NCBI RefSeq assembly: GCF_000423185.1
Contig: NZ_AUHM01000015.1
Span: 62,001-126,000 of the forward strand
Length of the DNA stretch: 64,000 bases
Reading direction: 5' to 3'
From: Inquilinus limosus DSM 16000
GTDB lineage: Bacteria; Pseudomonadota; Alphaproteobacteria; DSM-16000; Inquilinaceae
This document shows, piece by piece, positions 17,814 through 27,212 of this stretch. How positions within the stretch are numbered: position 1 is the first letter of the stretch; every line of letters begins with the position of its first letter. The notes under the pieces are model-generated. The model had not been told where the DNA came from, did no database searches, and saw only the letters and a program-made list of their open reading frames with translations. The position numbers were made by a program, and so were the translations under genes.

Positions 17814-18506
17814 CTAGGCCGCTCCCCTCTCGCGCAGCTCGGCCGGCAGCGCCTCCCAGGCGCGAACGAGCTCGCCGACGGAGGTCAGCTGCATCTTGCG
17901 CATGACGTTGCTGCGGTGGAGCTTGACGGTGACCTCGCTGATGTCGAGGTCATAGGCGATCTGTTTGTTGAGGCGCCCCAGAGCCACGGCGCACATCACC
18001 TGCCGCTCGCGCGGGGTCAGGGTCCTGTAGCGGTCGAGATGCAGCCGAGTGACCCGGGCCTTGGCGCGCTGCGCGGCATCCAGCGCAACGCCCGCAGCCA
18101 CTGCGTCCAGCAGCGTCTGGTCCCGCACCGGTTTGGTGAGGAAATCCACGGCGCCAGCCTTCATCGCCTGGACCGTCATCGGAATGTCGCCGTGCCCGGT
18201 CAGGAAGATGATCGGCTTGGTGTTGCCGTTCTGGGCCAGATGCTGCTGCAGGTCGAGGCCGCTCGCCCCCGGCATGCGCACGTCCAGGATCATGCAGCCG
18301 GGGCTGTCCACGATATCGGCGCCGAGCAATTCGCGGGTCGAAGCGAAGCAGACCGGCTGGAAACCCGCCGACAGCATCAATTCCGACAGCGCCTCCCGAA
18401 CGGATGCCTGATCATCGACGATGATGACGATCGCCTGCTCCGTGTCGCTCCCTCGCTGCGGCGATAACGGTGCCGATCTCCCTAGGAGCGGCTGGTCAAC
18501 TTGCAT
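17814..18506 (-). CDS. FixJ-family two-component response regulator
   Basis: A 230-residue regulator. The receiver domain spans residues about 26-140 with acidic pocket D31/D32, phospho-acceptor D75 (CMILDVRMPG) and K125. A LuxR-type helix-turn-helix follows (about 163-220, LTPRERQVMCAVALGRLNKQIA). This is the FixJ/NodW/TtrR layout. A GGGAGGG site before the ATG fixes the start, which overlaps the end of the upstream receiver gene by 11 bases, so the two are translationally coupled. The histidine kinase at 18950 is its likely partner. Confidence 0.92.
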   Translation of the reverse strand: MQVDQPLLGRSAPLSPQRGSDTEQAIVIIVDDQASVREALSELMLSAGFQPVCFASTRELLGADIVDSPGCMILDVRMPGASGLDLQQHLAQNGNTKPIIFLTGHGDIPMTVQAMKAGAVDFLTKPVRDQTLLDAVAAGVALDAAQRAKARVTRLHLDRYRTLTPRERQVMCAVALGRLNKQIAYDLDISEVTVKLHRSNVMRKMQLTSVGELVRAWEALPAELRERGAA

Positions 18507-18885
18507 GATCACCCTCCCTGTCTCGGTTGCGTAAGGCGTCGCCGACGGCCGCAAGCAGGGCCTTGGCGTCGAAGGGCTTGCGGAAGAATCCGCTGATGCC
18601 CTGGGCTCGGTCCTGATCCGCGATTTCATGGCGGCCGGTGATCAGGAACACCGGCAGCTCGGGACGCGCCTTCCGCACCAGGTCGCGAAGCTCGAAACCG
18701 TCCATGCCGGGCAACCCGATGTCGGTGATGAGCAGGTCCAGACCCGACAGACCGCTGATCAGCAGCGATCCCGCCGACGAGAAGCTGCGGGCCACATAGC
18801 CCGCGGACTCCAGAAGATCCTGCAGCGATTCCAGCAGCCTCGGATCGTCATCGACGATCGCCACGACAGGTCCCGGCTTGCTCAC
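18496..18885 (-). CDS. Stand-alone receiver domain protein
   Basis: A 129-residue single receiver domain with acidic residues D12-D14, phospho-acceptor D55 (LLITDIGLPGMDG) and the conserved KPF near the C-terminus. There is no output domain, so it may act as a phosphate sink or shuttle, or bind a partner. The GTG start was chosen because GGGGAG lies about seven bases upstream and the receiver begins immediately; a TTG two codons upstream is the alternative. It sits between the kinase and the FixJ-type regulator. Confidence 0.88.
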   Translation of the reverse strand: MSKPGPVVAIVDDDPRLLESLQDLLESAGYVARSFSSAGSLLISGLSGLDLLITDIGLPGMDGFELRDLVRKARPELPVFLITGRHEIADQDRAQGISGFFRKPFDAKALLAAVGDALRNRDREGDHAS

Positions 18886-18949
18886 GCTCAACTCCCCTTG
18901 CCCGGCGCGAATGCGTGATCGGCATCTCCGATCTTTCCGCGATTCCAGC

Positions 18950-21379
18950 TCATGCTGCCTCGCTCGCGACCAGCGGAAGCGTGAAGATGACGGTCGCCCC
19001 GCACGGCTCGTTGTCGGCTGTCCAGAGGCGCCCCCTATGCGATTCGATGATCGAACGGCAGATGGCGAGCCCCATGCCCATCCCATGCTGCTTGGTCGTG
19101 AAGAACGGTTCGAAGACGCGCTCGGGGTCCCTGAAACCCGGTCCGGCGTCTCGAACCTCGACGCGGATCGTGTCGGGGCCGTCGCGGCGGGAGCGGATCT
19201 GGAGCGCACGCTCACCGTCGAACACGCCGTCCATCGCCTCGATCCCGTTCCGGATCAGGTTCACGATCACCTGCTGCACCTGGACACGATCGAGCGCGAC
19301 CGACGGCAGGTCCGGCGCGAGGGCGGTCCTGATGCGGATGTCCTTCGCCGCGATCTCGTCGGCCATCAGCGTGCAAACCTCGCCGATCAGGCGGTTGACG
19401 TCTTCCGACGACCGGGTTTGCGGCGCGTGCCGGAAGAGGGCGCGGATGCGGCTGATGACATCGGCAGCCGAGTTGGCGTCGCGGGTGATGCGCTCGGCCG
19501 TGATCTTCGCGCGCTCGATGTTCGGGGGCTCAGCGGACAGCCAGCGGTGGCAGGCGTGGGAATTGGCGACGATCGCGGCCAGCGGCTGGTTCACCTCATG
19601 CGCGATCGAGGCGGAAAGCTCGGCCAGGCTTGCCGCCTGGGTCGCCTGTGCGAGCCTGCCCGAGGCGCGCCGCAGCGCGTCTTCGGCGCGCACCTGATCG
19701 TCGATGTCGTGGCAGAGGCCGAACCACTGGACGATGCGTCCATCCTCATCCCGCAGCGGCTCGGCGCGGCCCGACATCCAGCGATACTCGCCGTCGTGAC
19801 GACGCAGCCGATACTTCATGGAGAAGACTTCGCCCGTGGCGAGGCAGCGGCCGAACACCTCGTTCATCTCCACCGTATCGTCCGGATGGAAGATCGTGGC
19901 CATCACCACCTCCAGCCGCATCCTGTCCGTCGTGTCGACGCCGAGATAGTCGGCCATGTGCTTGTTGAGGAAGGACGTTTCTCCCTCCGGGGTGACGCGC
20001 CAGAGGTGACTCGGAATCATGTCCACGAGCAGCGAGAGCTCCCGCTCCCGGGCCTGCAGCGCCTCTTCGGCGTGCATCTGATCGTCGATGTCGTGGCAGA
20101 GGCCGTACCACTGGAGGATGCGTCTCGAGAGATCCCGCATCGGCTCCGCCCGGCTCGACATCCAGCGGTAGACGCCGTCGTGGCGACGCAGCCGATACCG
20201 CATGGCGAAAGCTTCGCCGGTTCGGAGGCAACGCCCGAGCGCGTCCCCGAACGCCGATGCGTCGTCGGGGTGGACGGAGGCCTCTATCATCGCGGCCAGC
20301 CGGGTCATTCCCGGCTTGTCCGTATCCGGCACGTCCAGGCCTGTGAAATCGACCATGCGCTTGTTGAAGAAGGTCGGCTCGCCGTCGGGCGTCAGGCGCC
20401 AGACATGGCTCGGGACCATGTCCACGAGCTGCGAGAGCTCGCGCTCCCGGTGGCGCAACGCCTCCACGCTTTGGCGCAATGTGAGCACCGCCATATGGTG
20501 CTGCCGGGATATGGCGGCCACGATCAGCGCCGATAAGGCCGAGATCGCCAGGAACAGCTGCAGCATGACCTGCTTGTGCCTCTGGGACTCGGGATCGCCG
20601 GCAAACTGGCTGGCGCCGAAGACCGTGAACGCCGCCGTGACCAGGGCCAGGAGGGCCAGGGTGGCGACGGCGCCCTTGAACTCGAAGCGCACCGCGGCCC
20701 AGAGCAGAGGCGGCATGACGATGTAGGCGAAGGGCAGGTAACCGCTCAAGGACAGGGCGGCGGCGGCGAGAAAGATCAGCCCCAGGACGCCGGCCTCGAT
20801 CCAGCGCGCGGCCGAGATCCGGGCCTTGCCGCGCCAGCTCTGGAACACGACCAGCGCCAGCGGCGCCACGATCAGGACCCCGGTGGCGTCTCCGATCCAC
20901 CAGAGCGGCCAGGCGGTGGCGAAGGATTGCGATTGGATGCCGAACCACGCCAGCGTCGCGCTTCCCACCGTCGCGCTGATCACCGGCGCGATTCCGGCGC
21001 CCAGCACGACCAGTGCGAGAACCTCCCGCAGGGTCTCCAGCCGGACCGGCCGCCCGCAGGCCCGGTTCACCAGCCATGCGCCGGCCGCCGCCTCGAGAGC
21101 GTTGCCGGCATAGATCAGCAAGGCCGCCGGCAGCGGGCTGTGGAACCACAGGACATTGCTGAACAGCTCGGCCAGGCAGCCCCCCAGCACCCACCACGGC
21201 CAGCTGGGCCTCGGGGCCAGGATCAGCGTCGCCATGAAAAGCCCGCCCGGAGGCCAGATGGAAATGCCCGTGCCGGGCACGATCGCGAGCGACTGGGCGA
21301 AGCCGCCGGCCAGCACGTAGGCCGCCATGAACAGCCCCAGGTGCAGGAATGGGGGGCGGTGCGACCAGGCGCGCATCAT
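18950..21379 (-). CDS. Membrane histidine kinase with MASE1 and two duplicated PAS domains
   Basis: An 809-residue sensor kinase. Residues about 12-290 form a MASE1-type membrane sensor (signature GTGISIWPPGGLF, 8-9 helices). Two PAS domains follow (about 312-437 and 440-565); they are near copies of each other with an exact 128-residue offset, each ending in a PAC-like WYGLCHDIDDQ or WFGLCHDIDDQ segment. The HisKA box has the phospho-accepting H594 (SIAHEVNQPL), and the ATPase domain has the N box near N707/N711, DAGPGF at 744-749 and GMGMGLAI. The C-terminal kinase core resembles FixL-type kinases, but no heme-binding PAS is evident. The two regulator genes follow on the same strand. Confidence 0.92.
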   Translation of the reverse strand: MMRAWSHRPPFLHLGLFMAAYVLAGGFAQSLAIVPGTGISIWPPGGLFMATLILAPRPSWPWWVLGGCLAELFSNVLWFHSPLPAALLIYAGNALEAAAGAWLVNRACGRPVRLETLREVLALVVLGAGIAPVISATVGSATLAWFGIQSQSFATAWPLWWIGDATGVLIVAPLALVVFQSWRGKARISAARWIEAGVLGLIFLAAAALSLSGYLPFAYIVMPPLLWAAVRFEFKGAVATLALLALVTAAFTVFGASQFAGDPESQRHKQVMLQLFLAISALSALIVAAISRQHHMAVLTLRQSVEALRHRERELSQLVDMVPSHVWRLTPDGEPTFFNKRMVDFTGLDVPDTDKPGMTRLAAMIEASVHPDDASAFGDALGRCLRTGEAFAMRYRLRRHDGVYRWMSSRAEPMRDLSRRILQWYGLCHDIDDQMHAEEALQARERELSLLVDMIPSHLWRVTPEGETSFLNKHMADYLGVDTTDRMRLEVVMATIFHPDDTVEMNEVFGRCLATGEVFSMKYRLRRHDGEYRWMSGRAEPLRDEDGRIVQWFGLCHDIDDQVRAEDALRRASGRLAQATQAASLAELSASIAHEVNQPLAAIVANSHACHRWLSAEPPNIERAKITAERITRDANSAADVISRIRALFRHAPQTRSSEDVNRLIGEVCTLMADEIAAKDIRIRTALAPDLPSVALDRVQVQQVIVNLIRNGIEAMDGVFDGERALQIRSRRDGPDTIRVEVRDAGPGFRDPERVFEPFFTTKQHGMGMGLAICRSIIESHRGRLWTADNEPCGATVIFTLPLVASEAA

Positions 21380-21714
21380 CGGCTGCTCCTACCGGACCAA
21401 GACGCCCTGGGGGACCGTCAACGTCCGTCTACACATCCATGTCCGGGGCGACGACATCCGAGCTGGCGATATTGCACTCCACTCCACTCTAATCCCGGCA
21501 TGCCTCAACCGCACCTCATGGAAATCCATGCATTGTGCGGAGGCGTGACCGCTGCGGCCTTGCGCTTCGGGGCGAGCCGGGCCGGTCCGGTGAACGTCTC
21601 GCGAGGCGGAGAGGCGCTCATTTGTCCGGCTATTGACAGGCCGGCGGTGACGGGTCCAGTGTCGATCCACAATATGGATAGATCGTCCACATAGTGGACA
21701 AGGAGGAAAGCGTC
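21380..21714. other. Divergent intergenic region between kinase and cupin operon
   Basis: This 335-base region carries the upstream sequences of both operons. Its right end has two inverted repeats 20 bases apart (21665-21679, 21685-21699), immediately followed by an AAGGAGGAA ribosome site. Nothing else is recognised in it. Confidence 0.6.
21665..21699 (+). promoter_or_regulatory. Twin operator-like inverted repeats before the cupin operon
   Basis: ATCCA-N5-TGGAT (21665-21679) and GTCCAC-ATA-GTGGAC (21685-21699) have centres exactly 20 bases apart, close to two helical turns, so a regulator could bind the same face of the DNA. The second repeat touches the ribosome site. The IclR-type gene at the operon's end is the natural candidate regulator; this is inference. 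Confidence 0.55.
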
Positions 21715-22239
21715 ATGCCAGCCGACGCCGCCGACACCAAGCGGATGCCCTACCAGTATCCGAACCCGTCCGAGGCGCTGCCCGACATCGTCGTGCCGCA
21801 CGCCATCCCGCAGGACGAGCGGATCTGGGTGCCGCAGGCCGAGAACGTCTGGTTCCGGCCACTTTGTCTTAACATCTCAAGCGGTTATTGGATGAACCTC
21901 CTGCGGGTTCGCAAGGCCGGCGTGCTCAGCCGCCACCGCCATCCGGGGCCGGTGCATGGTTTCGTGCTGAGGGGCAGCTGGCGCTACCTGGAGCATGACT
22001 GGGTCGCCACCGAGGGCAGCTACGTCTTCGAGCCGCCGGGCGAGACCCACACCCTCGTGGTCGACGAGGATGTCGAGGAGATGATCACCTACTTCCAGGT
22101 CAACGGCGTCATGTACTACGTCGACCCCTGGGGCAAGCACACCGGCTACGAGGACGTGTTCACCAAGCTGGACATGTGCCGCAAGCACTACACCGAAGTC
22201 GGGCTCGGCGCGGACTACGTCGATCAGTTCATCCGCTGA
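21715..22239 (+). CDS. Cupin protein related to 2,4'-dihydroxyacetophenone dioxygenase
   Basis: A 174-residue single-domain cupin. The first metal motif is SRHRHPGPVHGF (H74, H76, H81) and the second contributes H112 (PPGETHTL). Overall it resembles the 2,4'-dihydroxyacetophenone dioxygenase family, iron enzymes that cleave a carbon-carbon bond next to a ketone. Here the substrate is unknown. It opens an operon with an MFS carrier, an SDR dehydrogenase and an IclR regulator, so a role in breaking down an aromatic or sugar-acid compound is likely. AAGGAGGAA six bases upstream fixes the start. Confidence 0.8.
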   Translation: MPADAADTKRMPYQYPNPSEALPDIVVPHAIPQDERIWVPQAENVWFRPLCLNISSGYWMNLLRVRKAGVLSRHRHPGPVHGFVLRGSWRYLEHDWVATEGSYVFEPPGETHTLVVDEDVEEMITYFQVNGVMYYVDPWGKHTGYEDVFTKLDMCRKHYTEVGLGADYVDQFIR

Positions 22240-22286
22240 TCGCGACCGAAAAGCCAGAAAATCCAAGGTTCTGAGGAAAACGTCTC

Positions 22287-23588
22287 ATGTCATCCGGCAA
22301 GCCGCCGCGGATCCGCCGGATCCAGTGGATCGCCGTCGCCTTCCTGACCGCGGCCGGCATCGTCAACTATCTCGACCGCAGCACCCTGTCGATCGCCAAT
22401 CACGACATCTCCGCCGAGCTCGGCCTGTCGGGCACGCAGATGGGGCTGCTGCTCTCCGCCTTCTCCTGGGCCTACGCCTTCTCGCAGCTGCCGGTCGGAG
22501 CGATGCTCGACCGCTTCGGCGCCCGCATCATGCTCGGCGCCGGCATGTTCTTCTGGTCGCTGGCGCAGCTCGCCGGCGGGCTGGCGCAGTCGCTGGGCCA
22601 GCTGATCGGCACCCGGGCCGTGCTCGGCGTCGGCGAGGCGCCCCAGTTCCCGGCCGGCGCCAAGGTGATCAGCGAATGGTTCCCGATGCGCGAGCGCGGC
22701 ATGCCGACCGGCGTTTTCATCGCCTCCTCCTGCATCGGCCCGGCGATCGCGCCGCCGATCCTGACCGCGCTCATGCTGGCCTTCGGCTGGCGCCCGATGT
22801 TCGTCCTGATGGGCGCGCTCGGCGTGATCGTCGCCGTCGGCTGGTACCTGATCTACCGCAACCGCGGCGAGACGCCGCTGACCGAGGCCGAACGCTCCTT
22901 CCTCGACGACGGCCGCCCGGCGCAGGCCAAGCCGCGGCAGAGCTTCGCCGACTGGGCCGGGCTGTTCGCGAACCGCACCACCTGGGGCATGGTGCTCGGC
23001 TTCATGGGCGTGATCTACATGGTCTGGCTGTACCTGACCTGGCTGCCCGGCTATCTGGAGCATGAACGGGGTCTCAGCATCGCCCGCACCGGCTGGGTGG
23101 TGGCCATCCCCTATCTCGTCGGCGCGCTCGGCATGCTCTGCTCCGGCAAGGTGGCGGACTTCCTGCTGGCCCGCGGCGTCGGGGCTGTCGCCAGCCGCAA
23201 ATGGCCGATGGCGGCGGGGCTGGTCGGCGGCGCGGTCTTCACCCTGCCGGCCGCCTATACGCCGAGCCTGACCATGGCGATCGTTTACATCTCGCTGGCC
23301 ATGTTCTGCATCAACTACGCCAGCTCGACCGCCTGGATGCTGGTCAGCGCCGCGGCGCCGTCGCGGCAGGTGGCGTCGCTCGGCAGCATCCAGAACTTCG
23401 GCGGCTACTTCGCCGGCTCCTTCGCGCCGATCATCACCGGCTTCGTGCTCGACCGGACCGGCTCCTTCGTCGACGCCCTGCTGATCAGCGCCGCCGTCGC
23501 CGCGGTGGCCGCCCTGGCGCTCGTGGTGCTGGTGCGGAACCCGATCGCGGACCGGGCGGCGGCAGCCCCGGAGGGGAGCTTCGCATGA
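22287..23588 (+). CDS. MFS transporter, anion:cation symporter (ACS) type
   Basis: A 433-residue twelve-helix major facilitator. The N-terminal signature INYLDR-like IVNYLDRSTLS and GLLLSAFSWAYAFSQLPVG are typical of the ACS family (glucarate, galactonate, phthalate and related carboxylate carriers). It therefore probably imports an organic acid that the flanking cupin and dehydrogenase process. GAGGAAA lies before the ATG. Its stop overlaps the next start as ATGA. Confidence 0.9.
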   Translation: MSSGKPPRIRRIQWIAVAFLTAAGIVNYLDRSTLSIANHDISAELGLSGTQMGLLLSAFSWAYAFSQLPVGAMLDRFGARIMLGAGMFFWSLAQLAGGLAQSLGQLIGTRAVLGVGEAPQFPAGAKVISEWFPMRERGMPTGVFIASSCIGPAIAPPILTALMLAFGWRPMFVLMGALGVIVAVGWYLIYRNRGETPLTEAERSFLDDGRPAQAKPRQSFADWAGLFANRTTWGMVLGFMGVIYMVWLYLTWLPGYLEHERGLSIARTGWVVAIPYLVGALGMLCSGKVADFLLARGVGAVASRKWPMAAGLVGGAVFTLPAAYTPSLTMAIVYISLAMFCINYASSTAWMLVSAAAPSRQVASLGSIQNFGGYFAGSFAPIITGFVLDRTGSFVDALLISAAVAAVAALALVVLVRNPIADRAAAAPEGSFA

Positions 23589-24307
23589 CCTTCCAGCCCG
23601 ATCTCTTCACCGGCCGCACGGTCCTCGTCTCCGGCGGCACCCAGGGCATCGGCGCCGCCATCGCGGCCGAGCTGGCGCGGCTGGGGGCGACCGTGACCGC
23701 CGCCGGCCTGGCCCCGGCCGCGGGGGCCGAGCCGCCGCAGGGCGCGCAGCTGGCCGAGCTCGACGTCACCGACGCCGCGGCGGTCGAGGCGCTGATCGGC
23801 GGCCTCGGCCGGCTCGACATCCTGGTCAACTGCGCCGGGGTGATCCGCCGCGGGGCGGAGCACGACCCGGCGGTGTTCGAGCAGGTGCTGGCGGTGAACC
23901 TGACCGGCACGATGCGGCTCTGCGCCGCCGCCCGGCCGCTGCTGAAGGAGGCGAAGGGCTGCATCGTCAACACCGCCTCGATGCTCAGCTTCTTCGGCGG
24001 CGGGCTGGTGCCGGGCTACAGCGCCAGCAAGGGAGGGGTGCTGCAGCTGACCAAGTCGCTCGCCATCGCCTATGCCGCGGACGGCATCCGGGTGAACGCG
24101 GTGGCGCCGGGCTGGATCGCCACGCCGCTGACCCAGGCGCTGCAGGACGACCCGGCCCGCTCCGCCGCCATCCTGGCCCGCACCCCGATGGGCCGCTGGG
24201 GCCGGCCGGAGGACGTGGCCCAGGCCGTCGCCTTCCTGTGCAGCCCGGCCGCCGGCTTCATCACCGGCGTGGCGCTGCCGGTCGATGGCGGCTATCTCGT
24301 CGCCTGA
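23585..24307 (+). CDS. Short-chain dehydrogenase/reductase
   Basis: A 240-residue NAD(P)-dependent oxidoreductase of the classical SDR family. The cofactor motif GGTQGIG is at residues 17-23, the structural NCAG at 82-85, the catalytic serine at S132 and Y145/K149 in YSASK. Length and motifs are complete. Substrate is unknown but should be an alcohol or ketone in the pathway fed by the neighbouring carrier. Its ATG overlaps the MFS stop, so the two proteins are made together. Confidence 0.92.
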   Translation: MTFQPDLFTGRTVLVSGGTQGIGAAIAAELARLGATVTAAGLAPAAGAEPPQGAQLAELDVTDAAAVEALIGGLGRLDILVNCAGVIRRGAEHDPAVFEQVLAVNLTGTMRLCAAARPLLKEAKGCIVNTASMLSFFGGGLVPGYSASKGGVLQLTKSLAIAYAADGIRVNAVAPGWIATPLTQALQDDPARSAAILARTPMGRWGRPEDVAQAVAFLCSPAAGFITGVALPVDGGYLVA

Positions 24308-24326
24308 GTCAGGGGATCGAGCGGTG

Positions 24327-25109
24327 ATGGGGCAGGGCGGTTCGGCGGCGGTGCAGGGGGCGGCGGCCTTCGGCAAGGCGATGACGGTGCTGCAGGCCGT
24401 GGCCGATGCCGTCGAGCCGGTCTCGGTCGCGGCGATCGCCCGCATCACCGGCCATCCGCGCCCGACCGTGCACCGCATCGTCGCGGCGCTCGCGGCCGAG
24501 GGCATGCTGGCGGAGGTGCCGCGCGGCGGCGCCTTCGGCCTCGGCCCGCGGCTGATGGCGCTGGCGGCCCGCGCCTGGGACCGGTTCGAGCTGCGCCTGA
24601 TCGCGGCGGCGGAGCTGGCGAAGCTGCGCGACGCCACCGGCGAGACCGTGCATCTCGCCGTCCGCAGCGGGCATGAGATGATCTATGTCGACAAGCTGGA
24701 GAGCCCGCGGGCGGTGCGCATGGCCTCGCGCATCGGCACCCGCGTGCCGCTCCATTCCAGCTCCGTCGGCAAGGCGTGGCTCGCGGCGCTGCCGCCGGCC
24801 GAGGCCGCGGCACTGCTGCCGACGCTCGATCTCGTCGCGATGACACCGCAGACGCTGACGACGGTCGAGGCTCTGGCGGCGGAGATCGAGCGCATCCGCG
24901 CCCGCGGTTATTCCATCGACGCCGAGGAGAACGAGGCCGACATCTGGTGCTATGGCGGCGCGATCGAGGGGGCCGGCGGGGCGGTCGGCTGCATCAGCGT
25001 CAGCATCCCGAAATACCGGGCCGCGACCGACGACCCCGAACGCTACGCCGGGCCGCTGCTCGCCTGCTGCCGCCGCATCGCCGCGCTGGTGGCTGAGGGG
25101 GTGCGGTGA
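24327..25109 (+). CDS. IclR-family transcriptional regulator
   Basis: A 260-residue regulator with an N-terminal winged helix (about residues 12-75, VAAIARITGHPRPTVHRI) and a C-terminal IclR effector domain (about 85-255). AGGGGA about ten bases upstream supports the ATG; a GTG one codon earlier is possible. It is the last gene of the cupin-MFS-SDR operon, so it probably controls that operon through the inverted repeats at 21665-21699 in response to the transported compound. Confidence 0.9.
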   Translation: MGQGGSAAVQGAAAFGKAMTVLQAVADAVEPVSVAAIARITGHPRPTVHRIVAALAAEGMLAEVPRGGAFGLGPRLMALAARAWDRFELRLIAAAELAKLRDATGETVHLAVRSGHEMIYVDKLESPRAVRMASRIGTRVPLHSSSVGKAWLAALPPAEAAALLPTLDLVAMTPQTLTTVEALAAEIERIRARGYSIDAEENEADIWCYGGAIEGAGGAVGCISVSIPKYRAATDDPERYAGPLLACCRRIAALVAEGVR

Positions 25110-25136
25110 GCGTGTGGAGGTTTCGTGAAATCCGCC

Positions 25137-25166
25137 CTTGCCTCCGGCGGCCGAAGCTCCGATATA
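25137..25166 (+). promoter_or_regulatory. Candidate promoter of the SRP RNA
   Basis: CTTGCC (25137-25142) and GATATA (25161-25166) are 18 bases apart and would start transcription near 25172, exactly where the SRP RNA stem begins. The elements resemble the alphaproteobacterial CTTGAC / CTATAT type. Confidence 0.5.
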
Positions 25167-25171
25167 GGGCG

Positions 25172-25267
25172 CGGGAGATCGGCGCGGGCGTGTCCCTCGC
25201 CAACCCGGTCAGGTCCGGAAGGAAGCAGCCGTAACGAGTTTCGGCACGGGTCGTTGCCGGTCTCCCA
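25172..25267 (+). ncRNA. ffs: Signal recognition particle RNA, small bacterial (4.5S) type
   Basis: The highly conserved SRP domain IV core GTCAGGTCCGGAAGGAAGCA is present at 25208-25227, between two halves of a long hairpin. The outer stem pairs 25173-25183 with 25256-25266 with a single G-U pair. About 96 nucleotides is the usual size. With Ffh it directs membrane proteins to the translocon. It lies just upstream of dnaX, a common position in alphaproteobacteria. Confidence 0.93.
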
Positions 25268-25355
25268 CCTTTCCCTCACCTTCCGATCGCTCATCGCCCG
25301 ACGGGTCGTGCTTCGGCCTTTCGACCGCGACGTCCATTCCCTATGATCGCGCGCC

Positions 25356-27212
25356 ATGAGCGATGACGCAGCCCTGCCCCTGATCAGTCCCGAGGACTCG
25401 CCGCAGCCCGAAAAGGCCGCGGCCTACCGCGTGCTGGCGCGGAAGTACCGGCCGACCACCTTCGCCGACATGATCGGCCAGGACGCGCTGGTGCGCACCC
25501 TGACCAACGCCATCGCCTCGGGCCGGCTGGCGCACGCCTTCGTGCTGACCGGGGTGCGCGGCGTCGGCAAGACCACCACGGCGCGGATCCTGGCCCGGGC
25601 GCTGAACTGCGTCGGGCCGGACGGGCAGGGCGGGCCGACCGCCCATCCCTGCGGCGTGTGCGAGCCCTGCCGCACCATCCTGCAGGACCGCAACGTCGAC
25701 GTGATGGAGATGGACGCCGCCAGCCGCACCGGCGTCGACGACATCCGCGAGATCATCGACGGCGTGCGCTACGGCCCGGTGGCGTCGCGCTATAAGGTCT
25801 ATATCATCGACGAAGTGCACATGCTGTCCAAAAACGCCTTCAACGCGCTGTTGAAGACGTTGGAAGAACCGCCGCCGCATGTGAAATTCGTCTTCGCCAC
25901 CACCGAGATCCGCAAGGTCCCGGTGACGGTGCTGTCGCGCTGCCAGCGCTTCGACCTGCGCCGCATCGGCGCCGACCAGTTGCAGGCCTATTTCACCCAG
26001 ATCCTGGAGAAGGAAGGCGTGGCGGCGGAGCCGGAGGCGGTGGGCATGATCGCCCGCGCCGCCGATGGGTCGGCGCGCGACGGGCTGTCGCTGCTGGACC
26101 AGGCGATCGCCCAGGGCACGCCGGTCGGCGACAAGCCCTTCATCGCCGCCGCCCAGGTGCGCGAGATGCTGGGCCTGGCCGATCGCTCCAGCGTCATCGA
26201 CATCCTGGAGGCCGCCTTCGCCGGCGAGGGCCCCCGCATGCTGGAGGGGCTGGAGGCGGCGCGCCGGGCCGGCGCCGACCCGCAATCGGTGCTGGGCGAC
26301 CTGCTGGACTTCGTCCATTTCGTCACCCGCGCCCGCATGGTGCCGGCCGTCCTCGAGGATCCGTCGGTGCCGGAGGTCGAGCGCAAGCGCGGCGGCGCCC
26401 TGGCCGAGAAGATTTCCCTGCCGGGCCTGACCCGGGCTTGGCAGACCCTGCTGAAGGGGGCCGGCGAGGTGCAGGCGGCGCCGAACCCGCAGGCGGCGCT
26501 GGAGATGGTGCTGATCCGCCTGCTCTATATGAGCGATCTGCCGAGCCCGGGCGAGCTGATCCGCAAATTCGGCGACCTGCAGGCCCAGGGGGCAGTGGCC
26601 CCTGGCCCGGCCCCGGTGCCCGGCCCCGGCGGCGGCGCCCGGATGGCGGCGTCCGGCGCCGCCCTGTCCGTGGTTCCCGCCGACCCGGCGCCGGCCGCCG
26701 CGCCTGCCGTCGCCCCGGCGCCGGCCCCCGTCGCGGTTGCGGCGGCCCCGGCGGCCAAGCCGGCGCTGCGGGCCGATCCGAAGAGCTTCCAGGAGCTGGT
26801 GGAGATCGCCTTCCACCGCGACGTGGTGCTGCACGGCCAGCTGGTCAGCGCGGTGCATCTGGTGCATTTCGAGCCGGGGCGGCTGGAGTTCCGGCCGCAT
26901 GAATCGGCGCCGCCGGACCTGGCCAACCGCCTGGGCACCGCGCTGCGCGACTGGACCGGCGAGCGCTGGGTGGTCAGCGTCTCCGGCGCCGAGGGCGCGC
27001 CGACGCTCTCCCAGCAGGCGCGGACCGACCGCGAGAACGCGCTGGCCCAGGCCGCCGAGCATCCGCTGGTCAAGGCGGTGATGGCCGCCTTCCCGGGCGC
27101 GGTGATCCGCGATCTGCGTAACCCGCTGGAACAGGACGATGCGGCCGGGCCGGCAGCCGAGCCGATGCCCGCCGCCGATGCCACCGATGAAGAGGAGCCG
27201 CGAGAGGCATGA
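25356..27212 (+). CDS. dnaX: DNA polymerase III subunits gamma and tau
   Basis: A 618-residue clamp-loader ATPase. Walker A is GVRGVGKTT (66-74), the zinc site uses C85, C99, C102 and C105, and Walker B is [10 protein letters not shown]. Residues about 400-470 are an Ala/Pro-rich linker, and the end matches the tau C-terminal region that contacts the polymerase. No slippery run plus stop that would make a short gamma form was noticed. Its stop overlaps the ybaB start as ATGA. It belongs to the replication holoenzyme. Confidence 0.95.
   Translation: MSDDAALPLISPEDSPQPEKAAAYRVLARKYRPTTFADMIGQDALVRTLTNAIASGRLAHAFVLTGVRGVGKTTTARILARALNCVGPDGQGGPTAHPCGVCEPCRTILQDRNVDVMEMDAASRTGVDDIREIIDGVRYGPVASRYKVYIIDEVHMLSKNAFNALLKTLEEPPPHVKFVFATTEIRKVPVTVLSRCQRFDLRRIGADQLQAYFTQILEKEGVAAEPEAVGMIARAADGSARDGLSLLDQAIAQGTPVGDKPFIAAAQVREMLGLADRSSVIDILEAAFAGEGPRMLEGLEAARRAGADPQSVLGDLLDFVHFVTRARMVPAVLEDPSVPEVERKRGGALAEKISLPGLTRAWQTLLKGAGEVQAAPNPQAALEMVLIRLLYMSDLPSPGELIRKFGDLQAQGAVAPGPAPVPGPGGGARMAASGAALSVVPADPAPAAAPAVAPAPAPVAVAAAPAAKPALRADPKSFQELVEIAFHRDVVLHGQLVSAVHLVHFEPGRLEFRPHESAPPDLANRLGTALRDWTGERWVVSVSGAEGAPTLSQQARTDRENALAQAAEHPLVKAVMAAFPGAVIRDLRNPLEQDDAAGPAAEPMPAADATDEEEPREA

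Noticed and set aside
21633-21638. TTGACA upstream of the cupin gene as a -35 element
   Set aside because: No acceptable -10 hexamer lies 16-18 bases downstream.
25356-27212. Programmed frameshift in dnaX producing gamma
   Set aside because: I saw no A-rich slippery run with a nearby stop in the shifted frame; alphaproteobacterial dnaX often lacks it.
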